This document shows, in pieces, positions 1 to 7,512 of a stretch of DNA of 52,253 nt (its first letter is position 1; every line of letters starts with the position of its first letter). Below the pieces are notes generated by a model, which ran no database searches, had not been told where the DNA came from, and saw nothing but the letters and a program-made list of their open reading frames with translations. The DNA comes from Alphaproteobacteria bacterium. GTDB taxonomy: Bacteria; Pseudomonadota; Alphaproteobacteria; Micropepsales; Micropepsaceae. The stretch is from NCBI GenBank assembly GCA_025924715.1, contig JAICHV010000026.1, positions 1-52,253 on the forward strand, read 5' to 3'. The position numbers and the translations under genes are program-made.

Positions 1-2
1 AT

Positions 3-140
3 CCGGGCCGCTACATCATCTATCCGGAAGGCACCCCGGTCTCCAATCTGTGGCTGTCGCTGATGGACCGCATGGAAACCAAGGTCGAGCGCCATGGCGA
101 TTCCACCGGCCGCCTCGAAGGCCTCGGCAGCAGCGTCTGA
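3..140 (+). CDS. DUF1552-like protein, C-terminal fragment
   Basis: Only the last 45 codons lie in the window, and the gene enters from the left edge. The frame reads a segment with VSNLWLSLMDRM and ends in GDSTGRLEGLGSSV before TGA. The GDSTG ending after a short helical stretch resembles the C-terminus of DUF1552 proteins, a secreted (often Tat-exported) family of unknown function. They usually sit beside DUF1592/cytochrome-type genes in polymer-degrading bacteria. The gene converges on the histidine kinase gene, with 10 bases between the stop codons. The call depends on a short tail, so the family assignment is tentative; that this is a real coding end is more secure. Confidence 0.5.
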   Translation, partial: PGRYIIYPEGTPVSNLWLSLMDRMETKVERHGDSTGRLEGLGSSV

Positions 141-150
141 GACTCGCGTA

Positions 151-1500
151 TTAGAACAACAGTGAGACGGTGGTGCCGCCGCCCGGGCTGTCTCCTATGG
201 CCACGCTGCCGCCATGCACCATGGCGATCTGGCGCACCAAAGTGAGGCCGACCCCGCTGCCCTGCCGCTTGGTGGTGTAAAAAGGCACGAACACTTTTTC
301 GCGCTGGTCGGCCGCGATGCCCGGTCCATTGTCCGCCACCAGGATCACAGGCCGGCCGCCGCCATCCTGGAACGCCGACAAGGTGATCTTGCCCCCTTGG
401 GTGTCGCGCAGGGCTTCCATGGCATTGCGCACCAAATTGATCAGTGCCTGATCCAGAAGATCGGGATCGACGCTGATCTCGAGCGTTTCGGGCTCGACCT
501 TCGAGACCAAGGCGATATCGCGGCCGGTCAGATCCTCGGTCAAGAGCCGCTGCAGGCGGGAAAAGACGCGGCGCACCGGCACGATCTGCAGCTGGGCGTC
601 AAAACGTTTGGTGAGACGGCGGTGATTCTGCACGAAGTGCAGCAAGCCGTCGCTGCGGCGGGCCAGGGTCTCCAGCGCCTCGCAGGCTTCCTCCAGGCCG
701 GAACGTTCCGCCGCGTCGGGCGCAAGATTTTGCAGGCTCTCCTGCACACGGGTGCGCGCGGTTCCCGCAAGGGAAGAGATGGGCGTCAGCGAATTCATCA
801 CTTCATGCGCCATCACCCGGATCACGGCCTGCCAGGCCAGCAATTCATGCGCCGTCAGCTCGGTTTCGATGTTCTGGAGCGAGATCAGGCGCTGGCGCAC
901 GCCCGCCAACACCACATCCGTGGCGGCGGCCTTGAGATGCAGGGAGCCGGCCGGCCGGTCCATGCGGACCAGGCTGGTGCGGCCCGGCTTCAGGTCTTCC
1001 AGGCCGGTGACAAAACCCAGCCCAAAGCGGGAGAAGGCCGCTACGTCGTCACAGGGACCGGCGAATAGGCGGCGCGCTGCCAGATTGAGCATTTGCACAT
1101 TTCCGCGCTGGCCGATCGAGATCAGGGCCACCGGCACATGGGCAATCATGGTCTGCAGATATTGCGCCTGTTCCTCCCTTTCCCGCCGGCCCAGGCGCAA
1201 CTGATCCAGAACGCGGTTCATCGACAGGCCCAGTTCGCCGAAGCCGCTCTGGCGTGAAAAACCCGAAAACGTCACCGAGGTGTCGTCGAAGGCGATGGCG
1301 TCGAGAAAGCGGGCGATTTCCCGGCTGGCACGCGAAGCGTAGCGCGACAGGAGCACAATCTGGGTGAGGGCCAGGACGAAGCACAGCGCCGTCGTCACAT
1401 ACCAATTGGTCTGGACGACCATCCAGGCCAGCAGGGCCAGCGTGCCGACCAGCCCGATCACCCGCAGCAGAATGCCGTTTTGCAACCCGCTAAAGACCAT
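151..1500 (-). CDS. NtrY-like sensor histidine kinase
   Basis: A membrane-bound sensor kinase of 449 residues that should phosphorylate the regulator encoded just upstream. Two hydrophobic segments (about residues 10-30 and 35-52) flank almost no periplasmic loop, so sensing is probably within the membrane or cytoplasmic. A PAS-like region follows (about 110-215). The phospho-acceptor motif AHEVMNSLTP has His232. The ATPase part has N-box NLVRNAMEAL (about 355-364), G1 DNGPGI (390-395), an F-box near FVPFYTT and G2 GSGVGL (414-419). The HEVMNSLTP H-box is typical of NtrY-type kinases. Its start overlaps the 3' end of the regulator gene by 11 bases, so the two are probably translationally coupled. 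The stimulus is unknown; envelope stress or an exported compound is plausible from the divergent efflux operon. Confidence 0.93.
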   Translation of the reverse strand: MVFSGLQNGILLRVIGLVGTLALLAWMVVQTNWYVTTALCFVLALTQIVLLSRYASRASREIARFLDAIAFDDTSVTFSGFSRQSGFGELGLSMNRVLDQLRLGRREREEQAQYLQTMIAHVPVALISIGQRGNVQMLNLAARRLFAGPCDDVAAFSRFGLGFVTGLEDLKPGRTSLVRMDRPAGSLHLKAAATDVVLAGVRQRLISLQNIETELTAHELLAWQAVIRVMAHEVMNSLTPISSLAGTARTRVQESLQNLAPDAAERSGLEEACEALETLARRSDGLLHFVQNHRRLTKRFDAQLQIVPVRRVFSRLQRLLTEDLTGRDIALVSKVEPETLEISVDPDLLDQALINLVRNAMEALRDTQGGKITLSAFQDGGGRPVILVADNGPGIAADQREKVFVPFYTTKRQGSGVGLTLVRQIAMVHGGSVAIGDSPGGGTTVSLLF

Positions 1501-2863
1501 ATTTCTCCATCCGCCGGTAAAGCGAAGCCCGTGTCAGCCCAAGCGTCTCCGCGGCCCGGCTGACATTGTTGTTGGCCCGTTCCAGGGCTTGCATGATGGC
1601 GGCTTTTTCGACGGCGTCCAGCCTGGCGGCGTTGGGCGGTACCGGCCCCGATTCCCGAACGGAATCGGCGAGCGGGAAGTCCGCCAGGCTCAGGACATCG
1701 CCCTCACTGAGGATCACCGCACGCTCCACCGCATGGCGTAGCGCCCGCACATTGCCGGGCCAGGACCAGGCGCAGAGCCGGTCGAGCAGCCCGGCCGATA
1801 GCCGCTTGGCGGGCAGATTGTATTTCTGCGAATAGAAACCGACATAATGCTCCAGCAGAAGCGGGATGTCTTCCGGGCGCTCGCGCAGCGGCGGCAGCAT
1901 GATCTCCACCGTATTGATGCGATAAAGCAGGTCCTGCCGGAAGAGATTTTCATCCGTCAGCCGCTCGCGGCTGGTATTGGTGGCGCATACCAGCCGGACA
2001 TCGATGGCTTCGGGCTTTTCGCCGCCCACCGGCACCACCTCGCGCCGCTCCAGCGCGGTCAGGAGCTTGCTCTGAAGCGCCAGCGGGACATTGCCGATCT
2101 CGTCCAGGAACAGCGTGCCGCCGGTGGCGGCGCGGAAATATCCCGTGCGATCCTGTTTGGCGTCGGTGAAGGCGCCCCGGCGATGACCGAACAATTCACT
2201 TTCGAAGAGCTGGGGCGACAGCGCGCCCATATCCACCCGCAGAAACACCTCGCCCGCGCGAGACGATAGGCGATGGATCTCTCGGGCTGCCAGCTCCTTG
2301 CCGGTGCCGTTCTCGCCCAGGATCAGCACATTGGCGTCGGTGGGGGCGGTGCGGCGGATGGCGCCGAACACCCGCAGGATGGCCGGCGAGGTGCCGATCA
2401 TGTCGGAGGCGATATTGCTGGCCGCCGCCAGCCCGCTATGACGCTGGCGCAGTTCGGAAGCTTCCTGGCGCGACCGTTTCAGATTCACCGCCGCGGTCAG
2501 GGTCGCCACCAGCCGCTCATTCTCCCAGGGTTTGGTGATGAAGTCGGCCGCGCCCCGCTTCATCGCCTCCACCGCAAGATCTACATCGCTATGGGCGGTG
2601 ACCATCACCACAATGGCCTGGGGATCGATCTCAAGCACTTGCGTCAGGCACGTCAGTCCCTCGGCGCCGCTGTCGGCACCGGGAGAAAAATTCATGTCCA
2701 GCAACAGCACGTCGAAGGCGCCGCGCCGGACCAAGCTGGCCAGATGCGCCGGATCGCTCAGAGTGTGCACGCTGGTGAAATGATGTTTCAGCAGCAGCCG
2801 CGCGGCTTGCAGCACGTCTTCATTGTCGTCGGTGACCAGGACGCGCGCTTCGATGGGTGGCAT
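1490..2863 (-). CDS. Sigma-54-dependent NtrC-family response regulator
   Basis: A 457-residue activator of sigma-54 RNA polymerase. The receiver domain (about 6-120) carries the acidic pocket TDDNED, phospho-acceptor Asp56 (LLLDMNF) and Lys111 (TKPWE). The AAA+ domain has Walker A GENGTGKE (183-190), the sigma-54-contacting loop GAFTDA (230-235; the family consensus is GAFTGA), Walker B LFLDEI (251-256) and arginine-finger region RQDLLYRI. A Fis-type helix-turn-helix occupies the last 40 residues (NVSRAAETLGLTRASLYRR). It is first in a two-gene operon with the kinase and is divergent from the ABC efflux operon. The kinase start lies inside its last codons. The two palindromes just upstream (2882-2916) are the obvious candidate binding sites, which would also allow autoregulation. 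Confidence 0.94.
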   Translation of the reverse strand: MPPIEARVLVTDDNEDVLQAARLLLKHHFTSVHTLSDPAHLASLVRRGAFDVLLLDMNFSPGADSGAEGLTCLTQVLEIDPQAIVVMVTAHSDVDLAVEAMKRGAADFITKPWENERLVATLTAAVNLKRSRQEASELRQRHSGLAAASNIASDMIGTSPAILRVFGAIRRTAPTDANVLILGENGTGKELAAREIHRLSSRAGEVFLRVDMGALSPQLFESELFGHRRGAFTDAKQDRTGYFRAATGGTLFLDEIGNVPLALQSKLLTALERREVVPVGGEKPEAIDVRLVCATNTSRERLTDENLFRQDLLYRINTVEIMLPPLRERPEDIPLLLEHYVGFYSQKYNLPAKRLSAGLLDRLCAWSWPGNVRALRHAVERAVILSEGDVLSLADFPLADSVRESGPVPPNAARLDAVEKAAIMQALERANNNVSRAAETLGLTRASLYRRMEKYGL

Positions 2864-2881
2864 ATAATCGCTGTTCGAAAA

Positions 2882-2916
2882 CGGACAGGTGTCCGCCTAT
2901 GTGTACGTCCGCGGAC
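2882..2916. promoter_or_regulatory. Paired palindromes, candidate activator (UAS) sites
   Basis: Two inverted repeats share the half-site GTCCG/CGGAC. The first is CGGACAGGTGTCCG (2882-2895) and the second GTCCGCGGAC (2907-2916), with centres 23 bp apart. They lie about 80-110 bp upstream of the start predicted from the -24/-12 element at 2967-2983. That is the usual range for enhancer sites of NtrC-type activators. The divergent gene encodes such an activator, so it is the natural candidate protein. The palindromes are seen directly; their use is inferred. Confidence 0.6.
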
Positions 2917-2966
2917 AGGAACCGGCCAGTCCGAAAATTAAGCCGTTGTAAACATTAGTGAAAATG

Positions 2967-2983
2967 TTGGCATTCCCCTTGCG
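2967..2983 (+). promoter_or_regulatory. Sigma-54 (-24/-12) promoter of the ABC efflux operon
   Basis: The sequence TTGGCATTCCCCTTGCG has the invariant GG (2969-2970) and GC (2981-2982) separated by exactly 10 bases. It matches the sigma-54 consensus TGGCAC-N5-TTGCW at nearly every position. It lies between a divergent sigma-54 activator gene and the efflux operon and points into the operon. The predicted transcription start is near 2994. Confidence 0.75.
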
Positions 2984-2995
2984 ATGGATGAAGCC

Positions 2996-4303
2996 ATGGA
3001 TAGACCCCTCGCGCGTTCCGAGCTGAAAACCCGCTTCCTACGGCTGATCGGCAGCGGCGAACCGGACGGACAAGGCCCCATCCCCGGCAGCGACGGGCAG
3101 GACCGCATCCTCGCCAAAAAGCCGCTATGGCGCCGGTACTGGAAAGCGGCTCTGGCCGTGGTGGTGGCCGCCGGCGGGGCCATCTGGCTGCTGGCGGGTC
3201 AGGGCGGGAATGTTTATCGCGCGCCTTTGAATCAGTTGACCATCGCGACGGTGACGGAAGGTCCGTTCGAAGATTATATCGCGGTACGCGGTGCGGTGGC
3301 GCCTTTCACCACCGCCTATCTCACCACCGATCAGGGCGGCACGGTCAAGCAGGTGCTGGTCGAGGACGGTGCCATGGTCAAGGCGGGACAGCCGCTGATC
3401 ATCCTCTCCAACCCGGCGCTGCAGCTTCAGGTCGCGGCGCAGCAGCTGACCTTCGAACAGACGCGGTTCAAATACCAGCAAGACCTTCTCAATATCGAGC
3501 ACCAGATCGCCCAGCTCAAAGCCAATTTGCAGCGGGATAAAATCCTGCTGGACGGCAACGCAATCGCGCCCAGCGAGTATCGCCGCGAAGAGGAAGAATA
3601 TGATTATTACGTGAAGCTGCGGGCCGCGACCATCGCCTCCAACCAGGCGGAACAGCGGGTGCGGGGGACCCAACTCAGCGGCGATACCTCCGGCAAGGCG
3701 GATATTGCCAATGCCGGCGTCGAAGCCTTGACGATCCGTGCCCCGATGGACGGCCAGCTCACCGCACTGGACGCGGAGATCGGCCAGTCCAAGACCCAAG
3801 GCGCGGTGCTGGGACAGGTCAACTCCGCCGACCGCTTCAAGCTCACCGCCCAGGTCGATGAATTCTATTTGGGGCATGTTACACCGGGACAAGAAGTGCT
3901 GTTCTCGGTGGACGACCGCAACTATCGCGCCCATGTCTCCAAGGTCTATCCCCAGGTTACGGGCGGCACCTTCAAGACCGATTTCTATTTCGATGGCGCC
4001 GGGCCCACCAATATTCATGTCGGCCAAGCCATAGACCTGAAGGTCGAGTTGGGCGGGACATCCCGCGCGGTCATGCTGCCCAATGGTCCTTTCTACCAAG
4101 AGACAGGGGGTAACTGGGTCTTTGTCGTCACGCCCGACGGCCGCTCCGCCATCCGGCGCAATGTGAAGCTGGGCCGGCGCAATCCCGATTTTGTCGAAGT
4201 GGTTGAGGGATTGAAGCCCGGCGAGCGGGTGATTGTTTCGGGCTATGACGCCTATCAGAAGATGGACCGCATCGAATTCGACACCGGGGGAACCCATTCC
4301 TAG
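2996..4303 (+). CDS. HlyD/MacA-type periplasmic adaptor subunit of ABC efflux system
   Basis: A membrane-fusion protein expected to link the inner-membrane ABC permeases to the outer-membrane factor. A basic N-terminal tail of about 48 residues precedes one membrane helix (roughly residues 49-67). A lipoyl-like half motif (VEDGAMVKAGQPLIIL), a long alpha-helical hairpin, the second lipoyl half and a beta-barrel region (VDEFYLGHVTPGQEVLFSVD) follow. The C-terminal LKPGERVIVSG is typical of MacA-like proteins. An upstream in-frame ATG at 2984 would add four residues, but it lies before the start predicted from the -24/-12 element, so I prefer ATG 2996 (435 residues). It is first of six genes, 11 bases before the ATPase gene. 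Confidence 0.88.
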   Translation: MDRPLARSELKTRFLRLIGSGEPDGQGPIPGSDGQDRILAKKPLWRRYWKAALAVVVAAGGAIWLLAGQGGNVYRAPLNQLTIATVTEGPFEDYIAVRGAVAPFTTAYLTTDQGGTVKQVLVEDGAMVKAGQPLIILSNPALQLQVAAQQLTFEQTRFKYQQDLLNIEHQIAQLKANLQRDKILLDGNAIAPSEYRREEEEYDYYVKLRAATIASNQAEQRVRGTQLSGDTSGKADIANAGVEALTIRAPMDGQLTALDAEIGQSKTQGAVLGQVNSADRFKLTAQVDEFYLGHVTPGQEVLFSVDDRNYRAHVSKVYPQVTGGTFKTDFYFDGAGPTNIHVGQAIDLKVELGGTSRAVMLPNGPFYQETGGNWVFVVTPDGRSAIRRNVKLGRRNPDFVEVVEGLKPGERVIVSGYDAYQKMDRIEFDTGGTHS

Positions 4304-4314
4304 GGGATGAAAAC

Positions 4315-5001
4315 ATGATTTCGCTGAAACACCTTGCCAAGGTCTATCGCACCGACGAGGTCGAGACCACCGCTCTGCGCGACATCAATCTGGATGTCGC
4401 CAAGGGGGAGTTTGTCGCCGTTATGGGACCATCGGGCTGCGGCAAGTCCACCTTTCTCAACATCGTGGGCATGCTCGATGCGCCCAGCGGCGGCGAGTAT
4501 TGGTTCGATGGCCGGGATATCGCCGGCTATTCGGAAAGCCGGCTTGCCGATCTGCGCAAGAGCGCCATCGGCATCATCTTCCAGAGTTTCAATCTGATCG
4601 ATGAACTGAATGTGCAGGAAAATGTGGAGCTTGCGCTGCTTTATCACGCGGATGTGGGGGCGGGCGCACGCCGCAAGCGCGCCAGCGAGGCCCTGGAGCG
4701 CATGAAGATCGGCCATCGTGCCCGGCACATGCCGTCGCAGCTTTCGGGCGGCCAGCAGCAGCGCGTCGCCATCGCCCGCGCCGTGGTGGCACGGCCCAAG
4801 CTTATCCTGGCCGACGAGCCGACCGGCAATCTGGACACCGCCAATGGCGAGGACGTCATGCAGCTTTTAACCCAGCTGAACGATGACGGTACCACAATCG
4901 TGATGGTCACCCATTCGCACAGCCATGCCCAATATGCGCATCGTGTGGTCAACCTGCTCGACGGCGCCATTGTCACCGAAAGCATCCGCCAGGTCCTGTA
5001 G
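4315..5001 (+). CDS. ABC transporter ATP-binding protein (MacB/LolD type)
   Basis: A cytoplasmic ATPase of 228 residues, presumably powering the three permeases downstream. Walker A GPSGCGKST is at 38-46, the Q-loop Gln at 90 (FQSFN), the signature LSGGQ at 143-147, Walker B LILADE at 163-168 and the switch His at 200 (VTHS). The size and the LADEPTGNLDTANGEDVM segment are those of the LolD/MacB/FtsE subgroup, which drives mechanotransmission rather than classical transport. A Shine-Dalgarno-like AGGGGATG precedes the ATG. It is the only ATPase in the operon, so all three permeases probably share it. The stop lies 22 bases before permease 1. Confidence 0.95.
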   Translation: MISLKHLAKVYRTDEVETTALRDINLDVAKGEFVAVMGPSGCGKSTFLNIVGMLDAPSGGEYWFDGRDIAGYSESRLADLRKSAIGIIFQSFNLIDELNVQENVELALLYHADVGAGARRKRASEALERMKIGHRARHMPSQLSGGQQQRVAIARAVVARPKLILADEPTGNLDTANGEDVMQLLTQLNDDGTTIVMVTHSHSHAQYAHRVVNLLDGAIVTESIRQVL

Positions 5002-5023
5002 GTCGGCGCAACGAAAGTCCGCC

Positions 5024-7504
5024 ATGTTCCGCAATTATCTCACCATCGCGTTGCGCAATATCCTGCGGCACAAGCTGTACAGTTTCATCAATATCGCCGG
5101 GCTTGGGCTGGGGCTGGCTTGCGCCATCCTTATCATCCTGTTCGTGCGCGACGAGCTGTCCTATGACAAATGGATCCCGGCCAGCCAGAACATCTATCGC
5201 GTCGAGGAGACGATTCAGACCATCGGCCGGGGCGCATTGCCGCTCGCCGTCACACCTTACCCGCTAGGACCGGCGATGCGCGACGAAATTCCCGGCGTGG
5301 TCGATGCCACGCGATTCTGGGAGCAGCCGATGACGCTGACCGTGGGCGACCGTCAGTTTTTCGAGGGCGTGCGGTCGGTCGATCCGGGGTTCTTTGCGAT
5401 GATCCGGTTGCCTTTGCTGAAAGGCGATCCGGCTACCGTCTTTCGCCAGCCCAACTCGGTCGTCCTCAGCGAAAAAGCGGCCCGGAAATATTTCGGCGAT
5501 GCCGATCCGATGGGGCGGACCATGACCACAGGGCGGGGCGGCTGCCCCGACGGCGACACGGCTTGCCAGTCCCAGCTTGTCACCCTGACCGTGACCGGGG
5601 TGATGCGCGACTTGCCGCATAACACCCAGCTCGATGGCGACGCGTTTATTCCCAACACCTCGGCGGCGGATAGAACCCGCCCCGAGACCAAGCTTGACTG
5701 GGATAGCCAGAATGGTTGGACCTTCGTGAAGCTGGCCCCGGGCGCCGATCCGGCTGCCGTGGTCGCGGCGATGGAGCCGGTACTCGATCGCAATCTGGAC
5801 GGGTTGCTGCGCAGGCTGGGCCTGCACGGCCAGGCGCACGACATCTACAATCTGCACCTGACACCATTTTCGCGAGTCCATCTGGATTCCGAACAGTGGC
5901 GCTACAACACCACCACGCCCGGCAGCTGGACCACGATTTACGGGGTGGGGATGATCGGTGTCCTGATTCTGCTGGTCGCCTGCTTCAACTTTATGAATTT
6001 GGCCACGGCGGCGGCCGGCCTACGGGCCAGGGAAATTTCCCTGCGCAAAACCCTGGGCGCCACCCGCCGTCAACTGGTGGCCCAATTTCTCGGAGAAGCG
6101 CTGCTGATGGCGGCAATCGCCTTGCTGCTGGCGCTGGCGCTGGTTGAAATATTTCTGCCCGTTTTCGGGGCTTTTCTGCGTAAGTCCATCCAGTTTCATT
6201 ACCTCTCGGACTGGCGCCTGCTCTTATTCATCCTGGCCGTCGCCGCAGTGGCGGGCTTGGTTGGCGGCAGTTATCCGGCGTTGGTTCTGTCCGGCTATCG
6301 TCCCGGCAGCGTGTTGCGCGCCAATAGCGGCGGGCAGGCGGGTTCCGGCCGGCTGCGCACCGTCCTGGTGGTGGCGCAGTTTGCCGTTTCCATCGGTCTT
6401 GGCATCGCCGCCTTGGTGGTATTCAGCCAGATCAATTACGCGCGTAATTTGAACATGGGCTTTCGCCACGACGATATCGTGATCGTGGAGAGCGGCCGGA
6501 TGACGCTGAGTGGCCAGGAAAGCCTGCTTCAGCGGCTGCGCGCCTATCCCGGCATTCTGGCGATTGGCCTATCGGACATGTCTCCGCTGGACGTGGGGCA
6601 GAATGTGGCGAATGTCCAGCTGCCCGGCCAGCCTGAGACGATCATGTTGGATAAGATCGCCATCAATCCCGACTATCCGCGAGTCTATGGCATGAAGCTG
6701 GTTGCGGGCCGGATGCTGTCTCAGGACCGCGCCGACGATAGCTTCGCCTATATGCCCTATTACGGCAATCCCGCCAATGAAGGCCATAACATCGTGGTCA
6801 ACGAGTCCGCCGCTGCGCGGCTGGGCTTCACTCCGCAATCCATTATCGGCAAGACGCTGCTATACACGGGAAGCCATGTCACGGTGGTGGGCGTTTTATC
6901 CGACGCCAAACTGGGCGGTGCCCGCGAACCGGTGAGAGCGACATCTTTCGTCTATGATCCCAACCGTTCGGCAGCGGCGGCGCTTCTGCTGCGTGCCGAC
7001 ATGATCCCGCAGACTCTCGCCTTCATTGACAAGGCTTGGCACGATTATGCCCCGATCGTGGCGATACGCCGGCGCTTCTTGGACGACACCTTTGCCAAAC
7101 TTTACCAGGCCGACCAGCGGCAAGGCATCCTGTTCGCCTTTTTTGTCGGCGTGGCGATTGCGATTGCCTGCATGGGCCTGTTCGGCCTAGCCGCCTTCAC
7201 GGCAGGGCGCCGTACCCGCGAAATCGGCATTCGCAAAGTGTTCGGCGCGCGGGACCGCGACGTGGTGCGGCTGCTCCTTTGGCAATTCTCGGTCCCCGTT
7301 CTGGCCGCCAACCTTATCGCGTGGCCCTTGGCTTGGTATTACTTACGCGATTGGCTCAACGGCTTTGCCTATCGCATCAATCTCAGCCCGCTTTATTTTG
7401 CCGGTGTGGGGCTGGTGGCGCTCTTGATCGCCTGGGCCACCATTCTAAGCCATGCCCTGCGCGTCGCCCGCGCCAATCCCACCCACGCTCTGCGTCACGA
7501 ATAG
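5024..7504 (+). CDS. FtsX-like/MacB-type ABC permease, copy 1
   Basis: An inner-membrane subunit of 826 residues with a duplicated MacB-type architecture. One N-terminal helix (SFINIAGLGLGLACAILIIL) leads to a large periplasmic domain and a three-helix FtsX unit. A second helix, periplasmic domain and FtsX unit follow. Each FtsX unit starts with the coupling motif REISLRKTLGA or REIGIRKVFGA. I chose ATG 5024 (MFRNYLTIALRN) because both downstream paralogues start with the same motif; an in-frame start at 4925 would lie inside the ATPase gene. The first periplasmic domain has a Cys pair in a short loop (GGCPDGDTAC) that is also present, with different spacing, in copies 2 and 3, probably a disulfide. 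The substrate is unknown. Confidence 0.93.
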   Translation: MFRNYLTIALRNILRHKLYSFINIAGLGLGLACAILIILFVRDELSYDKWIPASQNIYRVEETIQTIGRGALPLAVTPYPLGPAMRDEIPGVVDATRFWEQPMTLTVGDRQFFEGVRSVDPGFFAMIRLPLLKGDPATVFRQPNSVVLSEKAARKYFGDADPMGRTMTTGRGGCPDGDTACQSQLVTLTVTGVMRDLPHNTQLDGDAFIPNTSAADRTRPETKLDWDSQNGWTFVKLAPGADPAAVVAAMEPVLDRNLDGLLRRLGLHGQAHDIYNLHLTPFSRVHLDSEQWRYNTTTPGSWTTIYGVGMIGVLILLVACFNFMNLATAAAGLRAREISLRKTLGATRRQLVAQFLGEALLMAAIALLLALALVEIFLPVFGAFLRKSIQFHYLSDWRLLLFILAVAAVAGLVGGSYPALVLSGYRPGSVLRANSGGQAGSGRLRTVLVVAQFAVSIGLGIAALVVFSQINYARNLNMGFRHDDIVIVESGRMTLSGQESLLQRLRAYPGILAIGLSDMSPLDVGQNVANVQLPGQPETIMLDKIAINPDYPRVYGMKLVAGRMLSQDRADDSFAYMPYYGNPANEGHNIVVNESAAARLGFTPQSIIGKTLLYTGSHVTVVGVLSDAKLGGAREPVRATSFVYDPNRSAAAALLLRADMIPQTLAFIDKAWHDYAPIVAIRRRFLDDTFAKLYQADQRQGILFAFFVGVAIAIACMGLFGLAAFTAGRRTREIGIRKVFGARDRDVVRLLLWQFSVPVLAANLIAWPLAWYYLRDWLNGFAYRINLSPLYFAGVGLVALLIAWATILSHALRVARANPTHALRHE

Positions 7505-7512
7505 GGAGCCTC

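Noticed and set aside
4925..5023. Longer N-terminus for permease 1
   Set aside because: It would lie inside the ATPase gene in another frame; both paralogues start at the equivalent of ATG 5024.
7036..7512. Longer N-terminus for permease 2
   Set aside because: It overlaps permease 1 out of frame; ATG 7513 has a good ribosome-binding site and the shared start motif.
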